Assembly (NCBI GenBank): GCA_031276035.1
Contig: JAISNV010000001.1
Coordinates: 62,001-126,000 of the forward strand
DNA from: Bacteroidales bacterium
GTDB taxonomy: Bacteria; Bacteroidota; Bacteroidia; Bacteroidales; BM520
Length of the DNA stretch: 64,000 nt
Reading direction: 5' to 3'
Made by a program: the position numbers and the translations under genes. The stretch's first letter is position 1; the number at the start of each line of letters is the position of its first letter. Positions 38,624 through 46,602 of the stretch are shown in pieces. The notes beneath the pieces were generated by a model. That model saw only the letters and a list, made by a program, of their open reading frames with translations, was not told where the DNA came from and did not search any database.

Positions 38624-39085
38624 ATGAATAAACAAACTGAAAACTTAACGTTATTAGGAAACAAAACCGAATACAAACAAGATTATACACCGGAAGTTTT
38701 AGAAACATTTATTAATCAACATCAAGCAAACGATTACTGGGTTAGTTTCAACTGTCCCGAATTTACAAGCCTATGTCCGATCACCGGTCAACCCGATTTT
38801 GCAACAATTCATATTGATTATATCCCCGATGTTAAAATGGTTGAAAGTAAAAGTTTGAAATTATACCTTTTCGGATTCAGAAATCACGGAGCTTTTCATG
38901 AAGACTGCGTAAATATCATCATGAAAGACTTAATAAAACTGATGGATCCAAAATATATTGAAGTTAAAGGAATTTTCACTCCGCGCGGCGGTATCAGTAT
39001 TTACCCTTACTGTAATTACGGAAAACCAAACACTCAATATGAACAAATGGCAAGGATGAGAGTTCATAATTACAAGACGGTATAA
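38624..39085 (+). CDS. queF: preQ0 reductase (NADPH-dependent 7-cyano-7-deazaguanine reductase)
   Basis: Reduces preQ0 to preQ1 in the queuosine pathway. It has the unimodal T-fold (153 aa). The nucleophile Cys51 lies in [12 protein letters not shown] with Asp58. The substrate-binding Glu74 starts the family motif [20 protein letters not shown], which also holds the conserved His residues. It follows queC directly; together they cover the last two steps before tRNA insertion. Confidence 0.97.
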   Translation: MNKQTENLTLLGNKTEYKQDYTPEVLETFINQHQANDYWVSFNCPEFTSLCPITGQPDFATIHIDYIPDVKMVESKSLKLYLFGFRNHGAFHEDCVNIIMKDLIKLMDPKYIEVKGIFTPRGGISIYPYCNYGKPNTQYEQMARMRVHNYKTV

Positions 39086-39139
39086 TATCTCTTACTATAA
39101 AATCAAATCATTTTTTTCTTCATATTAAATAAATAATAT

Positions 39140-39147
39140 TATTTTTG
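39140..39147 (+). promoter_or_regulatory. -7 promoter element of the RDHSFG-protein gene
   Basis: TATTTTTG, about 80 bases before the start codon. Confidence 0.6.
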
Positions 39148-39226
39148 CATCAAATTTTGAAACGCCTTTCAAAAAGCAGTCAAAATTTATACCTCTGAAA
39201 AATAATAATTTAAATATCCTTTTAAT

Positions 39227-40252
39227 ATGAATTTATTTCAAAAAGTCAAATTTTCAATCATTAAAAATCAAATAGAAAAACGTAAAAAAAATCGCCCTTT
39301 CGATTTCGAATATGCTGAAAAATACGAAATTCCGGAAGGTGCAACAAATCATCCAAATAACAGCTACTACTTTTCTTTACATGATTTAACAGGCAAAAGC
39401 ATTCTTTTCAGATTGGCAAAACGCGGAGATCGAGACGAACTCTGGCTGGTTTATCATGATGTTGACGGAAAATCTTATCGCAACAGAGATCCTTTGGCAA
39501 ATAACGAATCTAAGGCATCAGTAAAATGTTTGAAAGTAGGCGAAGAATGGCAATTCCAATTCAATGGCCCAGTAATTGAAGTCAATTCCGAAAATAAAAC
39601 TCCTATACAAGCAAGTTTAAATGCTACTTTTACATCTACAGCTCCTATTTTTGAATTTTCCAGACATTCCGATTCAGGCGCTACTGCAAAAGCATTGGCT
39701 AAGGAAAAATTAAGTAAAGCATTCTTAAAAGAACTTTCCGAAAATCATCAGGTACATTACGAACAAGCCGGAAAAGCCAGCGGTACTTTACAATTGGACG
39801 ATAAAAATATTTCTTTTGATATGCGTGCAATGCGCGACCATTCTTTCGGTAAAAGAGATTGGAATTATATGGACAGACACATTTGGCTCATGGCTTTGCT
39901 GGAAAACGGTGAAGTAATGAATGTAAACATGGTACGGTATCCCGCTATCTTCGAAATGCAGCACGGCTACTATGAAAAAGACGGAAAGTATATTAATGTG
40001 TTCTCTTGTACGGAAATGGATAAAATAACGCTTTCTGATAAAACTCCCGACAGCTTTACTTGCGAAATCAAATTAGTTGACGGCAGAAATATGAAAATGA
40101 TTTGCGAAAAGGAAATCGAAGTTGCTTTCCCGTTTGATAACGGAGCTTATACTATTTTCGAAGGCATTGGCAAACTATCTGTTGATGGTATCAAGGGCCG
40201 CGGAATTATTGAAATAGGATATAACGGTGATAAGAACCGTTGGACACGGTAA
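39227..40252 (+). CDS. Calycin-like protein with an RDHSFG motif (DUF7064/7065-like)
   Basis: Function unknown. 341 aa without a signal peptide or membrane segment, so probably cytoplasmic. Mostly beta-strand: an N-terminal half with HDLTGKSILFRLAKRGDRDE, and a second half starting near 185 with ASGTLQLDDKNISF. It then has MRDHSFGKRDW (about 204-214). The R-D-H-S-[WF]-G signature is known from lipocalin-like CrtC/AttH-type proteins and DUF7064, where it sits in the central cavity. The next gene, a dikinase, starts 114 bases later on the same strand, suggesting a shared small-molecule substrate. The family assignment is from motif memory. Confidence 0.6.
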   Translation: MNLFQKVKFSIIKNQIEKRKKNRPFDFEYAEKYEIPEGATNHPNNSYYFSLHDLTGKSILFRLAKRGDRDELWLVYHDVDGKSYRNRDPLANNESKASVKCLKVGEEWQFQFNGPVIEVNSENKTPIQASLNATFTSTAPIFEFSRHSDSGATAKALAKEKLSKAFLKELSENHQVHYEQAGKASGTLQLDDKNISFDMRAMRDHSFGKRDWNYMDRHIWLMALLENGEVMNVNMVRYPAIFEMQHGYYEKDGKYINVFSCTEMDKITLSDKTPDSFTCEIKLVDGRNMKMICEKEIEVAFPFDNGAYTIFEGIGKLSVDGIKGRGIIEIGYNGDKNRWTR

Positions 40253-40266
40253 CAGTTGAAAAAGGT

Positions 40267-40294
40267 TATGAGTTATAAGATATGAGTTATGAGA
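40267..40294 (+). repeat. Two tandem 14-base repeats
   Basis: TATGAGTTATAAGA is followed directly by TATGAGTTATGAGA, one mismatch, in the gap between the two genes. A short slippage-type repeat without clear function. Confidence 0.7.
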
Positions 40295-40366
40295 TAATAT
40301 ACAGTAAGTTAAAAATCCGAGACTCAGAATCAAAACTTTTGACTAATAAAACTTTAAATTAATTTT

Positions 40367-42766
40367 ATGGAAATATACAAACTTAACGAGATACCAAAAG
40401 AAAAACTTAACGAAGTCGGTGGAAAAGCAAAAGGATTATGCCTTATGGCTCAATCCGGAATAAATATTGCCCCAGGTTTTGTTTTGATGAATATAGAAAG
40501 CAGTGAAGATTTGGAAAGTGCCGCACAACATTATCTTAGTAGCGGATTGAGCACGGTTGCGGTTCGTTCGTCGGCAAATGCCGAAGACGGAGGCGATTTC
40601 TCCAATGCCGGACAATATAAAACCTTTTTAAATGTTTCGGGAGAAGAAGAATTTAAAAAATCCGTTTTAGAATGCTTATCGTCACTGCACAGTTTTGAGG
40701 CGGAAAGTTACTCAGCATTTTTCAATCAGGCTAAAAGCAGCAAAATGTCTGTTGTTGTACAGCAGATGGTTAATGCAACTAAAGCCGGAGTTTGCTTTAC
40801 AATAGACCCGAACAGCGGTGAAAATATTTTGCTTATTGAAGCGGTAAAAGGTGTCGGAGAATCTTTAGTGTCGGGATATGAAAGTGCCAAGCAATATACT
40901 GTGGATAAAACCGACTTGGAAAGTATTTGCACTTATAATGAAGACGAATTACTTTCCCAACATGAACTCAAGGAAATTGCAAAAGAATCCTTAAAAGCAA
41001 GCGAACATTTTGATACTCATCTGGATTTGGAATGGGCAATCGACAAGAACGGAAAAGTGCTTTGGTTGCAAGCCCGCCCGATCACTACATTAAACGAAGC
41101 TGATATTCACGAATTAGATCCGAAATGGGATTTCAAAGGACAGTTGACGACAACTTGTAATATTAGCGAAATGATGCCGGGTGCCGTAACTCCGTTGACT
41201 CTTTCAACATCCGTTTATGCAATAGACTGGGGTTTACGTAAAATGATGGTAAGTTCCGGTGTTTACAAAAGATTGGAGGATGTTCCCGAAGGAAGAGCCG
41301 CTTTCAGCATAGGAAATCATCTTTTCTTAAATTTGAGTACTATTGGACAGCTTTCCGAACATGTAATTGGTTGCAGTTCAGACGCTATAGAATTAAGTCT
41401 ATGCGGAAGAATCCTCGAACATCCGGAAGATTATAAAGAACAGGTGCGTAAAGTTGGAGCATTAAAAGGGATGATAAACGGTATTAAATACGGTGGTTTC
41501 ATTCTTTCACGCAATAAAGCCAGAAAGAAACTTACAAACTTAGTAAGTAAATATCAATTCACAAATCAAAATACTATCGAAAAACAAGTTGAGGCATTAG
41601 AAAAAGCTAAAGACGTTGTTAACGAAGTTTTTCTTTATCATTATATAACTTCAGCGCATTCGGGAGCAATGAGCAGCGCACTTAATATTGCATTATCGCA
41701 GAACATTCCGCCGGAAGAAGTCAGGGCTATCATTGCCGAAGCCTTAGAAAATATTGACGGAATTGAAAGTGTGGATATTCTACGTTCTTTAAGAAAAATT
41801 GCGAGAGACCTGATTGAAGAAATGCCTGACTGGGAAAACAAATCTCAAGAGGAAATTCTGCATTATTTAAAAACGAGCAATAATAAAGCTCATGAAAGTT
41901 ATCTCTACTTTATAAAAAGACACGGGCATCGTGCGGTGCGTGAAGCGGAAATGTCCAGCAAAGGCTGGGCTGACGATGAAAAGGGATTTATGGATTATCT
42001 TTCGACAGTACTTTCTTCCGGTGGAATAGAACCTCCGAAAAGCAACAATAAATACAACCAGTACAAAGAAATAGATACTCGTTACAAAGGTGCGAAACGT
42101 AAAATCTTCCGTTATCTTGTAAACCAAGCGAGAGTAGGCGTTGTCAATAGAGAATCCTCAAAATCGTCAATAGTAAAAATTTTAAACGAAGTCAAAAAGG
42201 GTTATCGTCATTTAGCTCATTTATTAAATAAAGAAGGAATTTTGCAGGATGAAGAACTAATTTATTTCCTTCAACATCACGAAATAGCCGAATTAGCAAA
42301 TACACGTAATGCAACATTGGTAAAATTAGCATTACAACGTAAGCGACTTTATGAGGAACAGAAAAATCTCACTTTTACCGATGTTCATTTTGATCGCCCA
42401 GTTCCGGAAATAATAGACTTGCTTAGCGGAGTTCCTGGTACCGAGCTGAAGGGAACACCTATAAGCAGAGGTATGGCTGAAGGTAAGGCGCGAGTTGTCA
42501 AATCAGTACAAGATGCCAACAAATTACAAAAAGGCGAAATCATGGTTGCGGCTTTCACAGACATAGGCTGGTCTCCGTATTATTGCAAGATTGAAGCTTT
42601 GATTACTGAAGTTGGTTCTGTATTATCACACGGTGCTGTTGTTGCCAGAGAATACACTCTGCCGTTAGTTTCCAATGTAAAAGGAGCAACCTTAATCATC
42701 AAAACAGGCGACAGAATCATGGTAAACGGTACTACAGGCGTGGTTAAGATTCTGGAAACGGAGTAA
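40367..42766 (+). CDS. Rifampicin-phosphotransferase-like dikinase (PEP-synthase superfamily)
   Basis: Probably phosphorylates an unknown small molecule with the beta-phosphate of ATP, releasing AMP and Pi. Order of domains: an ATP-grasp domain with VAVRSSANAEDG (about 64-75), AGVCFTIDPNSG and WLQARPITT at its end (about 235). A long substrate-like domain (about 260-680) starts NISEMMPGAVTPLT. The swivelling phosphohistidine domain at the very C-terminus has VLSHGAVVAREY with catalytic His755. Because the His domain is last and no pyruvate/PEP TIM barrel follows, it has the Rph architecture and is not a true PEP synthase. 799 aa. Substrate unknown; antibiotic inactivation is possible but unproven. 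Confidence 0.8.
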   Translation: MEIYKLNEIPKEKLNEVGGKAKGLCLMAQSGINIAPGFVLMNIESSEDLESAAQHYLSSGLSTVAVRSSANAEDGGDFSNAGQYKTFLNVSGEEEFKKSVLECLSSLHSFEAESYSAFFNQAKSSKMSVVVQQMVNATKAGVCFTIDPNSGENILLIEAVKGVGESLVSGYESAKQYTVDKTDLESICTYNEDELLSQHELKEIAKESLKASEHFDTHLDLEWAIDKNGKVLWLQARPITTLNEADIHELDPKWDFKGQLTTTCNISEMMPGAVTPLTLSTSVYAIDWGLRKMMVSSGVYKRLEDVPEGRAAFSIGNHLFLNLSTIGQLSEHVIGCSSDAIELSLCGRILEHPEDYKEQVRKVGALKGMINGIKYGGFILSRNKARKKLTNLVSKYQFTNQNTIEKQVEALEKAKDVVNEVFLYHYITSAHSGAMSSALNIALSQNIPPEEVRAIIAEALENIDGIESVDILRSLRKIARDLIEEMPDWENKSQEEILHYLKTSNNKAHESYLYFIKRHGHRAVREAEMSSKGWADDEKGFMDYLSTVLSSGGIEPPKSNNKYNQYKEIDTRYKGAKRKIFRYLVNQARVGVVNRESSKSSIVKILNEVKKGYRHLAHLLNKEGILQDEELIYFLQHHEIAELANTRNATLVKLALQRKRLYEEQKNLTFTDVHFDRPVPEIIDLLSGVPGTELKGTPISRGMAEGKARVVKSVQDANKLQKGEIMVAAFTDIGWSPYYCKIEALITEVGSVLSHGAVVAREYTLPLVSNVKGATLIIKTGDRIMVNGTTGVVKILETE

Positions 42767-42918
42767 TTGTTCAATGCTGTCGAAACTGCGAATGATTAAT
42801 AAAACTTCCGCTGATGGGATAAGATAAATAAAACTGAATAAGTCACTGATAATGACAAAAATGATATTTTATTCCTTTTTAACCCAGATAAACCTCATCT
42901 TCCCATTCTGTTAAAAAT

Positions 42919-42956
42919 GCAAAATAAAAATAAAACGAATTCATTATTTATTTTGC
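42919..42956 (+). repeat. Perfect 10-base inverted repeat upstream of the DUF6090-like gene
   Basis: GCAAAATAAA and TTTATTTTGC, 18 bases apart. The right arm overlaps a weak -7-like sequence, TTATTTTG (42948-42955), 23 bases before the start codon, so it could be an operator. Confidence 0.4.
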
Positions 42957-42977
42957 TGAAAACGAAATATTAAAAAA

Positions 42978-43634
42978 ATGAGTAAACCGAGATCTTTAAA
43001 AAAAACAAAACTCAAAGATTATCTTCGAGAGTTATCTATTGTAATAATAGGCATTGCCGTTACGTTATATGCCGGAAATTTAATCGGTAATATAAAAGTA
43101 AAGAAAGATCTTAAATTTCAATTAACGGCAATTTATCTTGAATTAGAAGAAAATTTGAAAAAAGTTGATGAAGTTGTAAATTATTACGATCAGATTGGCC
43201 GGTTAAGAAAAAATATACACTCAAACATGCTTGACCCCGAGCATACTTCAAAAGACAGTATACTAAAATATCAAGACATTGCTCTATTTACTGCAAGCTT
43301 CAATTATAAAAAAGACGCATATACAGTTTTTGTGAATAGTGACGGCACAAAAATATTATCAAATAACAATTTGCTTTTGGATATTAGTAAATGTTATTCA
43401 TCGTTGGAAGAACTCAAACAGGAACATGACCAATACATATTCACAAAATTATTGATATTTCAGGAAGTATATAAATTAGATAAAAAACTTATCTTTGGTA
43501 ATAATTTTGATATTACATCCGTTTTTTTAAATGATCTGTATAATTTCCACGCTTTAAACAGCGGAATGGAAACAACTACTAAAAGTGTTAAAACTCAGAT
43601 AGAAGAAGTGCTTTCAAGTAATTTTAAAAAATGA
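42978..43634 (+). CDS. Membrane-anchored hypothetical protein (DUF6090-like)
   Basis: Function unknown. 218 aa with a basic N-terminus (KKTKLKDYLRELS), one hydrophobic helix (about 20-38, including IVIIGIAVTLYAGNLI), then a soluble, Lys/Glu-rich helical part with likely coiled coil (about 45-75 and 130-150). The basic start plus the RELSIVIIGIAV pattern resembles DUF6090-type proteins of Bacteroidota, which often occur in scattered copies. No partner gene is close. Confidence 0.65.
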   Translation: MSKPRSLKKTKLKDYLRELSIVIIGIAVTLYAGNLIGNIKVKKDLKFQLTAIYLELEENLKKVDEVVNYYDQIGRLRKNIHSNMLDPEHTSKDSILKYQDIALFTASFNYKKDAYTVFVNSDGTKILSNNNLLLDISKCYSSLEELKQEHDQYIFTKLLIFQEVYKLDKKLIFGNNFDITSVFLNDLYNFHALNSGMETTTKSVKTQIEEVLSSNFKK

Positions 43635-43749
43635 AAAAAATTTTATTCTAATATCATTAATACTAATTTTTATCATCAACGATAAAGATTGTTTTTCTTA
43701 GCCGGTTGACCTCAATTACACACTTATGTTTATATAAACCAATATTTAT

Positions 43750-44850
43750 ATGAAAAATGTCACAAAAATAATTCTGTTAGTATTAGGAATAATTCTATCA
43801 ATATTCATAATTCTAATCTTTGTAATCCGCATCAATAGTCCGGGAAGATTAAACCCTCTTACGGATAATAACGGAAAGGTAATTGAAGGTTCATTAACTG
43901 AAAAAAACGGGTTACAAATCGGTCATATAAAACAAGGATTTTTCATAAGAAGTGAAAATCCCGATAATCCTGTAATTCTTTTTCTACACGGTGGACCGGG
44001 AAGTCCGGAGTTACCTATGATTGAAGTTAGCGAAAAAAACAATCGCCTTGAAAAATATTTCACGGTTTGTTATTGGGATCAACGTGCAGCGGGAATGACT
44101 TACAGCAAAGATATAGACACTGCAGACATTACTGTTTCTCAATTCGTTGAAGACACTCGCGAGATAACAGAATACCTGATAAATCGTTTCGGCAAAGAAA
44201 AGATTTACATTATGGGACATTCCTGGGGTTCCTATCTGGGCATTAAGGTTGTAGAGAAATATCCGGAATATTATCATGCTTTCATCGGAATCGGACAAGT
44301 TACAAACCAACATCTTTCCGAACAACTTGCGTATCATTATATGATGGAACATGCAAAAGCAATTAACGATAAGAAAGTTATTAAGGCCTTAAACAAATAT
44401 GATCCCAACGCAAAGGATTTTCCGACTCAGAAATATCTTATCAGCACCCGAACGAGCAGCATGAACAAATACGGAATCGGAATCACACACAACAATTTTT
44501 CCATGAGAACTTTTGTAAAAGACCTTGTAAAATTTAAAGGTTACACTTTGTCCGAAAAGGTAAGATACGCCAAAGGAAGCATATTTTCATTGAAACATGT
44601 TTTTTATTATGTAATAAATGATAATCTTTTTGAATCTTCCACACTTTTTGAAGTCCCTATTTATATAATTCACGGATTATATGACTATCAGGTTTCATAT
44701 AAATTGGCAAAAGAATGGATTAATTTTATTGAAGCACCTGACAGGGAATTATACACTTTTGAAAATTCTGCCCATTCGCCAAATACAGAAGAACCGGAAA
44801 AGTTTGTTGAAGTAGTAAGAGAAATCTTTGAAAAAAATAAAATAGAGTAA
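43750..44850 (+). CDS. Membrane-anchored alpha/beta hydrolase (proline iminopeptidase-like)
   Basis: Serine hydrolase of the alpha/beta fold, S33-like. One N-terminal helix (about 5-27) anchors it to the membrane. The oxyanion segment is FLHGGPGSPELP, the nucleophile elbow is MGHSWGSYLG, a late acid lies in HGLYDYQV and the catalytic His in NSAHSPNTEEP. A lid region of about 120 residues follows the elbow. 366 aa. Amino- or iminopeptidase, esterase or lactonase activity are all possible; the sequence gives the fold, not the substrate. A single gene. Confidence 0.85.
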   Translation: MKNVTKIILLVLGIILSIFIILIFVIRINSPGRLNPLTDNNGKVIEGSLTEKNGLQIGHIKQGFFIRSENPDNPVILFLHGGPGSPELPMIEVSEKNNRLEKYFTVCYWDQRAAGMTYSKDIDTADITVSQFVEDTREITEYLINRFGKEKIYIMGHSWGSYLGIKVVEKYPEYYHAFIGIGQVTNQHLSEQLAYHYMMEHAKAINDKKVIKALNKYDPNAKDFPTQKYLISTRTSSMNKYGIGITHNNFSMRTFVKDLVKFKGYTLSEKVRYAKGSIFSLKHVFYYVINDNLFESSTLFEVPIYIIHGLYDYQVSYKLAKEWINFIEAPDRELYTFENSAHSPNTEEPEKFVEVVREIFEKNKIE

Positions 44851-44963
44851 TCAGATCAATTAGGCGAATCTTTTTTCATATTATTGAAAAAGAAAAAAAT
44901 AATTTTCTTATAACATATTTCCCACTCTTCTGAATCTTATATTTGGTTTTGAACTGAAAGAAA

Positions 44964-44993
44964 TGATAATAATTATCTTAACGATTATTATCA
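44964..44993. repeat. Perfect 10-base inverted repeat, AT-rich
   Basis: TGATAATAAT and ATTATTATCA around a 10-base loop. A competing pairing, GTTTTGA (44946-44952) with TCAAAAC (44991-44997), overlaps it. Could be a terminator of the hydrolase gene or an operator. Confidence 0.5.
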
Positions 44994-45097
44994 AAACTGA
45001 GTAAAAGCGTATTCATTTCCGTAAAAAATGATGTAAATTTTATTGAAAAAATAATATAGTTATATCTGAAAATATGGATTAATTTTAGTAAAGAAAC

Positions 45098-45105
45098 TAT
45101 ATTTG
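45098..45105 (+). promoter_or_regulatory. -7 promoter element of the VOC-csaA pair
   Basis: TATATTTG, about 48 bases before the start codon at 45153. Confidence 0.65.
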
Positions 45106-45152
45106 CAAATCATAGTCATACGTAAAAAATAATTAACCATAAATATATTAAT

Positions 45153-45554
45153 ATGCGCTTTAGTAATGTAAGATTATTAGTCAAAGATTTTAAGAAATGT
45201 TTCAAATTTTATTCCGAACAGATTGGTTTAGAACCTGTTTGGGGAGATGAAGACGACTGTTACGCAAGTTTCAAAGTTGCTGACGGCATTGAAGGATTTG
45301 CTTTGTTTCTTTCTGATTTTATGGCTCCTGCTGTAGGTAATTCAGATAAAACTCAACCTACAGGATATAGAGAAAAAATGATGGTTTCTTTCGAAGTAGA
45401 TAATGTTGATGAGGCCTATCAAACTCTTCTGAAGAAAGGAGTCGATTTTATTAATACGCCAACCGATATGCCGGATTGGGGAATGCGAACCGTTCACTTG
45501 CGGGACCCTGAAGAAAATTTAATTGAATTATTTACGCCATTAGCTACGGAATAA
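45153..45554 (+). CDS. VOC-family (glyoxalase/bleomycin-resistance-like) protein
   Basis: 133 aa with two beta-alpha-beta modules: NVRLLVKDFKKCFKFYSEQIGLEP at the start (shown here by its VRLLVKDF, KFYSEQIGL segments), and MVSFEVDNVDEAYQTLLKKGV in the second module. It closes on MRTVHLRDPEENLIELF, with the usual metal-ligand Glu. Substrate not predictable; some relatives detoxify methylglyoxal or sequester antibiotics. csaA follows after 16 bases. Confidence 0.85.
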   Translation: MRFSNVRLLVKDFKKCFKFYSEQIGLEPVWGDEDDCYASFKVADGIEGFALFLSDFMAPAVGNSDKTQPTGYREKMMVSFEVDNVDEAYQTLLKKGVDFINTPTDMPDWGMRTVHLRDPEENLIELFTPLATE

Positions 45555-45570
45555 ATCTAAATTTAAGCAA

Positions 45571-45906
45571 ATGGAAAATTTAATTAATTGGGATGATTTC
45601 ACCAAAGTCGAAATGCGTGTCGGAACGATTATTAATGCGGAAATATTTAAAGAAGCAAAAAAATCTGCTTACAAAATTACTATCGACTTTGGTGAGTTCG
45701 GGATACGTAAATCTTCGGCACAAATAACAAAACTTTACACTCCGAACGAAATAATAGGCAAGCAAGTAATTGCAGTAGTAAATTTTCCTGTAAAACAAAT
45801 TGCCAATATAAAAAGCGAATGCCTCATTCTCGGTGCAGTAAATGAAGATGAAGTTACATTGCTAACCCCTGATAAAAAAGTAAAAAACGGATTAAGAATC
45901 GGATAA
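45571..45906 (+). CDS. csaA: CsaA-like tRNA-binding domain protein
   Basis: 111-aa stand-alone tRNA-binding OB fold, of the CsaA/YgjH type, with export-chaperone and tRNA-binding activities reported for the family. It opens WDDFTKVEMRVGTIINAE and has FGIRKSSAQI, then VNFPVKQIANIKSE, and ends KNGLRIG, all typical. Co-transcribed with the VOC gene. Confidence 0.92.
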   Translation: MENLINWDDFTKVEMRVGTIINAEIFKEAKKSAYKITIDFGEFGIRKSSAQITKLYTPNEIIGKQVIAVVNFPVKQIANIKSECLILGAVNEDEVTLLTPDKKVKNGLRIG

Positions 45907-45945
45907 AATATCACTTACATCAATTCTTTAAATGAATATAAACAT

Positions 45946-45953
45946 TACCTTTG
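45946..45953 (+). promoter_or_regulatory. -7 promoter element of the DUF3788 gene
   Basis: Exact TACCTTTG, 17 bases before the start codon, leaving a very short leader. Confidence 0.7.
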
Positions 45954-45970
45954 TGAAAATATTCTAACCA

Positions 45971-46402
45971 ATGAACACTGAAAATCAAATTAAACTTCTG
46001 AGCAATCCCGAAATTGAACCTACAAATGAGGTTATTGAAAATGTTTTAGGAAAAAATATTTTCGAAATTTATACAGACATACTCAATACTATTTCAAAAC
46101 TTGACATTCAGTACGAATGGAGATATTATAATGACGGAAAGTCATGGCTTTTCAAAGCAACATACAAAAAGAAAACCGTTTTCTGGCTTTCGCTTTGGGA
46201 AGGATTAATTAAAACAAGTTTTTATTTCACAGAGAAAAACCGTCAAGGAATTTCCGAATTGTCAATAAACAAGGAAATCAAGGAAAATTTCAACAAAGTA
46301 AAAACCATCGGAAAACTAATTCCTTTAATTATTGATATTAATAAAAAGGAGCAGTTGAAAGATTTTGAAGTGATTGTGAAATATAAAATGAGTTTGAAAT
46401 AA
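45971..46402 (+). CDS. DUF3788 family protein
   Basis: 143-aa cytoplasmic protein of unknown function. The pattern EWRYYNDGKSWLFKATYKKKT then VFWLSLWEG and SFYFTEKN is typical of DUF3788 (positions about 50-95). These are SRPBCC/YdhG-like small proteins found beside diverse genes in anaerobes. Own promoter; no linked partner. Confidence 0.8.
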   Translation: MNTENQIKLLSNPEIEPTNEVIENVLGKNIFEIYTDILNTISKLDIQYEWRYYNDGKSWLFKATYKKKTVFWLSLWEGLIKTSFYFTEKNRQGISELSINKEIKENFNKVKTIGKLIPLIIDINKKEQLKDFEVIVKYKMSLK

Positions 46403-46417
46403 AATAATCACTCTTTC

Positions 46418-46505
46418 TATTTATAACAAATTATCGATTATCTCACAAAGCAAACAAAGTTCTCATAATAAGTATTTTAACGAAAAATTACATTTGTTAT
46501 AAATA
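46418..46505. repeat. 14-base perfect inverted repeats 60 bases apart
   Basis: TATTTATAACAAAT at 46418-46431 and its exact reverse complement at 46492-46505. It lies in the gap between the DUF3788 gene and the glycosyltransferase. The pair could fold as a long hairpin or be the ends of a small non-coding element. Confidence 0.6.
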
Positions 46506-46568
46506 TGTAAAAACTTACTTGATTTTTATCCATCCTTACTCATGATTTTTCAGATTGAAATTAAATAT

Positions 46569-46576
46569 TATCTTCG
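46569..46576 (+). promoter_or_regulatory. -7-like promoter element of the glycosyltransferase gene
   Basis: TATCTTCG, 26 bases before the ATG at 46603. It lies inside the longer frame that opens at a TTG at 46555, which argues against that start. Confidence 0.5.
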
Positions 46577-46602
46577 CAAATCAAGCAACTATAATTACAG
46601 CT

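Larger units (their letters stand above)
44851..45152. other. AT-rich intergenic region with an inverted repeat
   Basis: About 300 bases. It contains a perfect 10-base inverted repeat (44964-44993) and the -7 element of the next gene (45098-45105). Otherwise I see nothing. Confidence 0.5.

Noticed and set aside
40367..42766. Annotation as phosphoenolpyruvate synthase
   Set aside because: The phosphohistidine domain is at the extreme C-terminus and the PEP/pyruvate TIM barrel is missing.
46555..46602. Longer glycosyltransferase frame opening at a TTG
   Set aside because: It would start upstream of its own -7-like box; the ATG at 46603 is consistent with the GT2 start.
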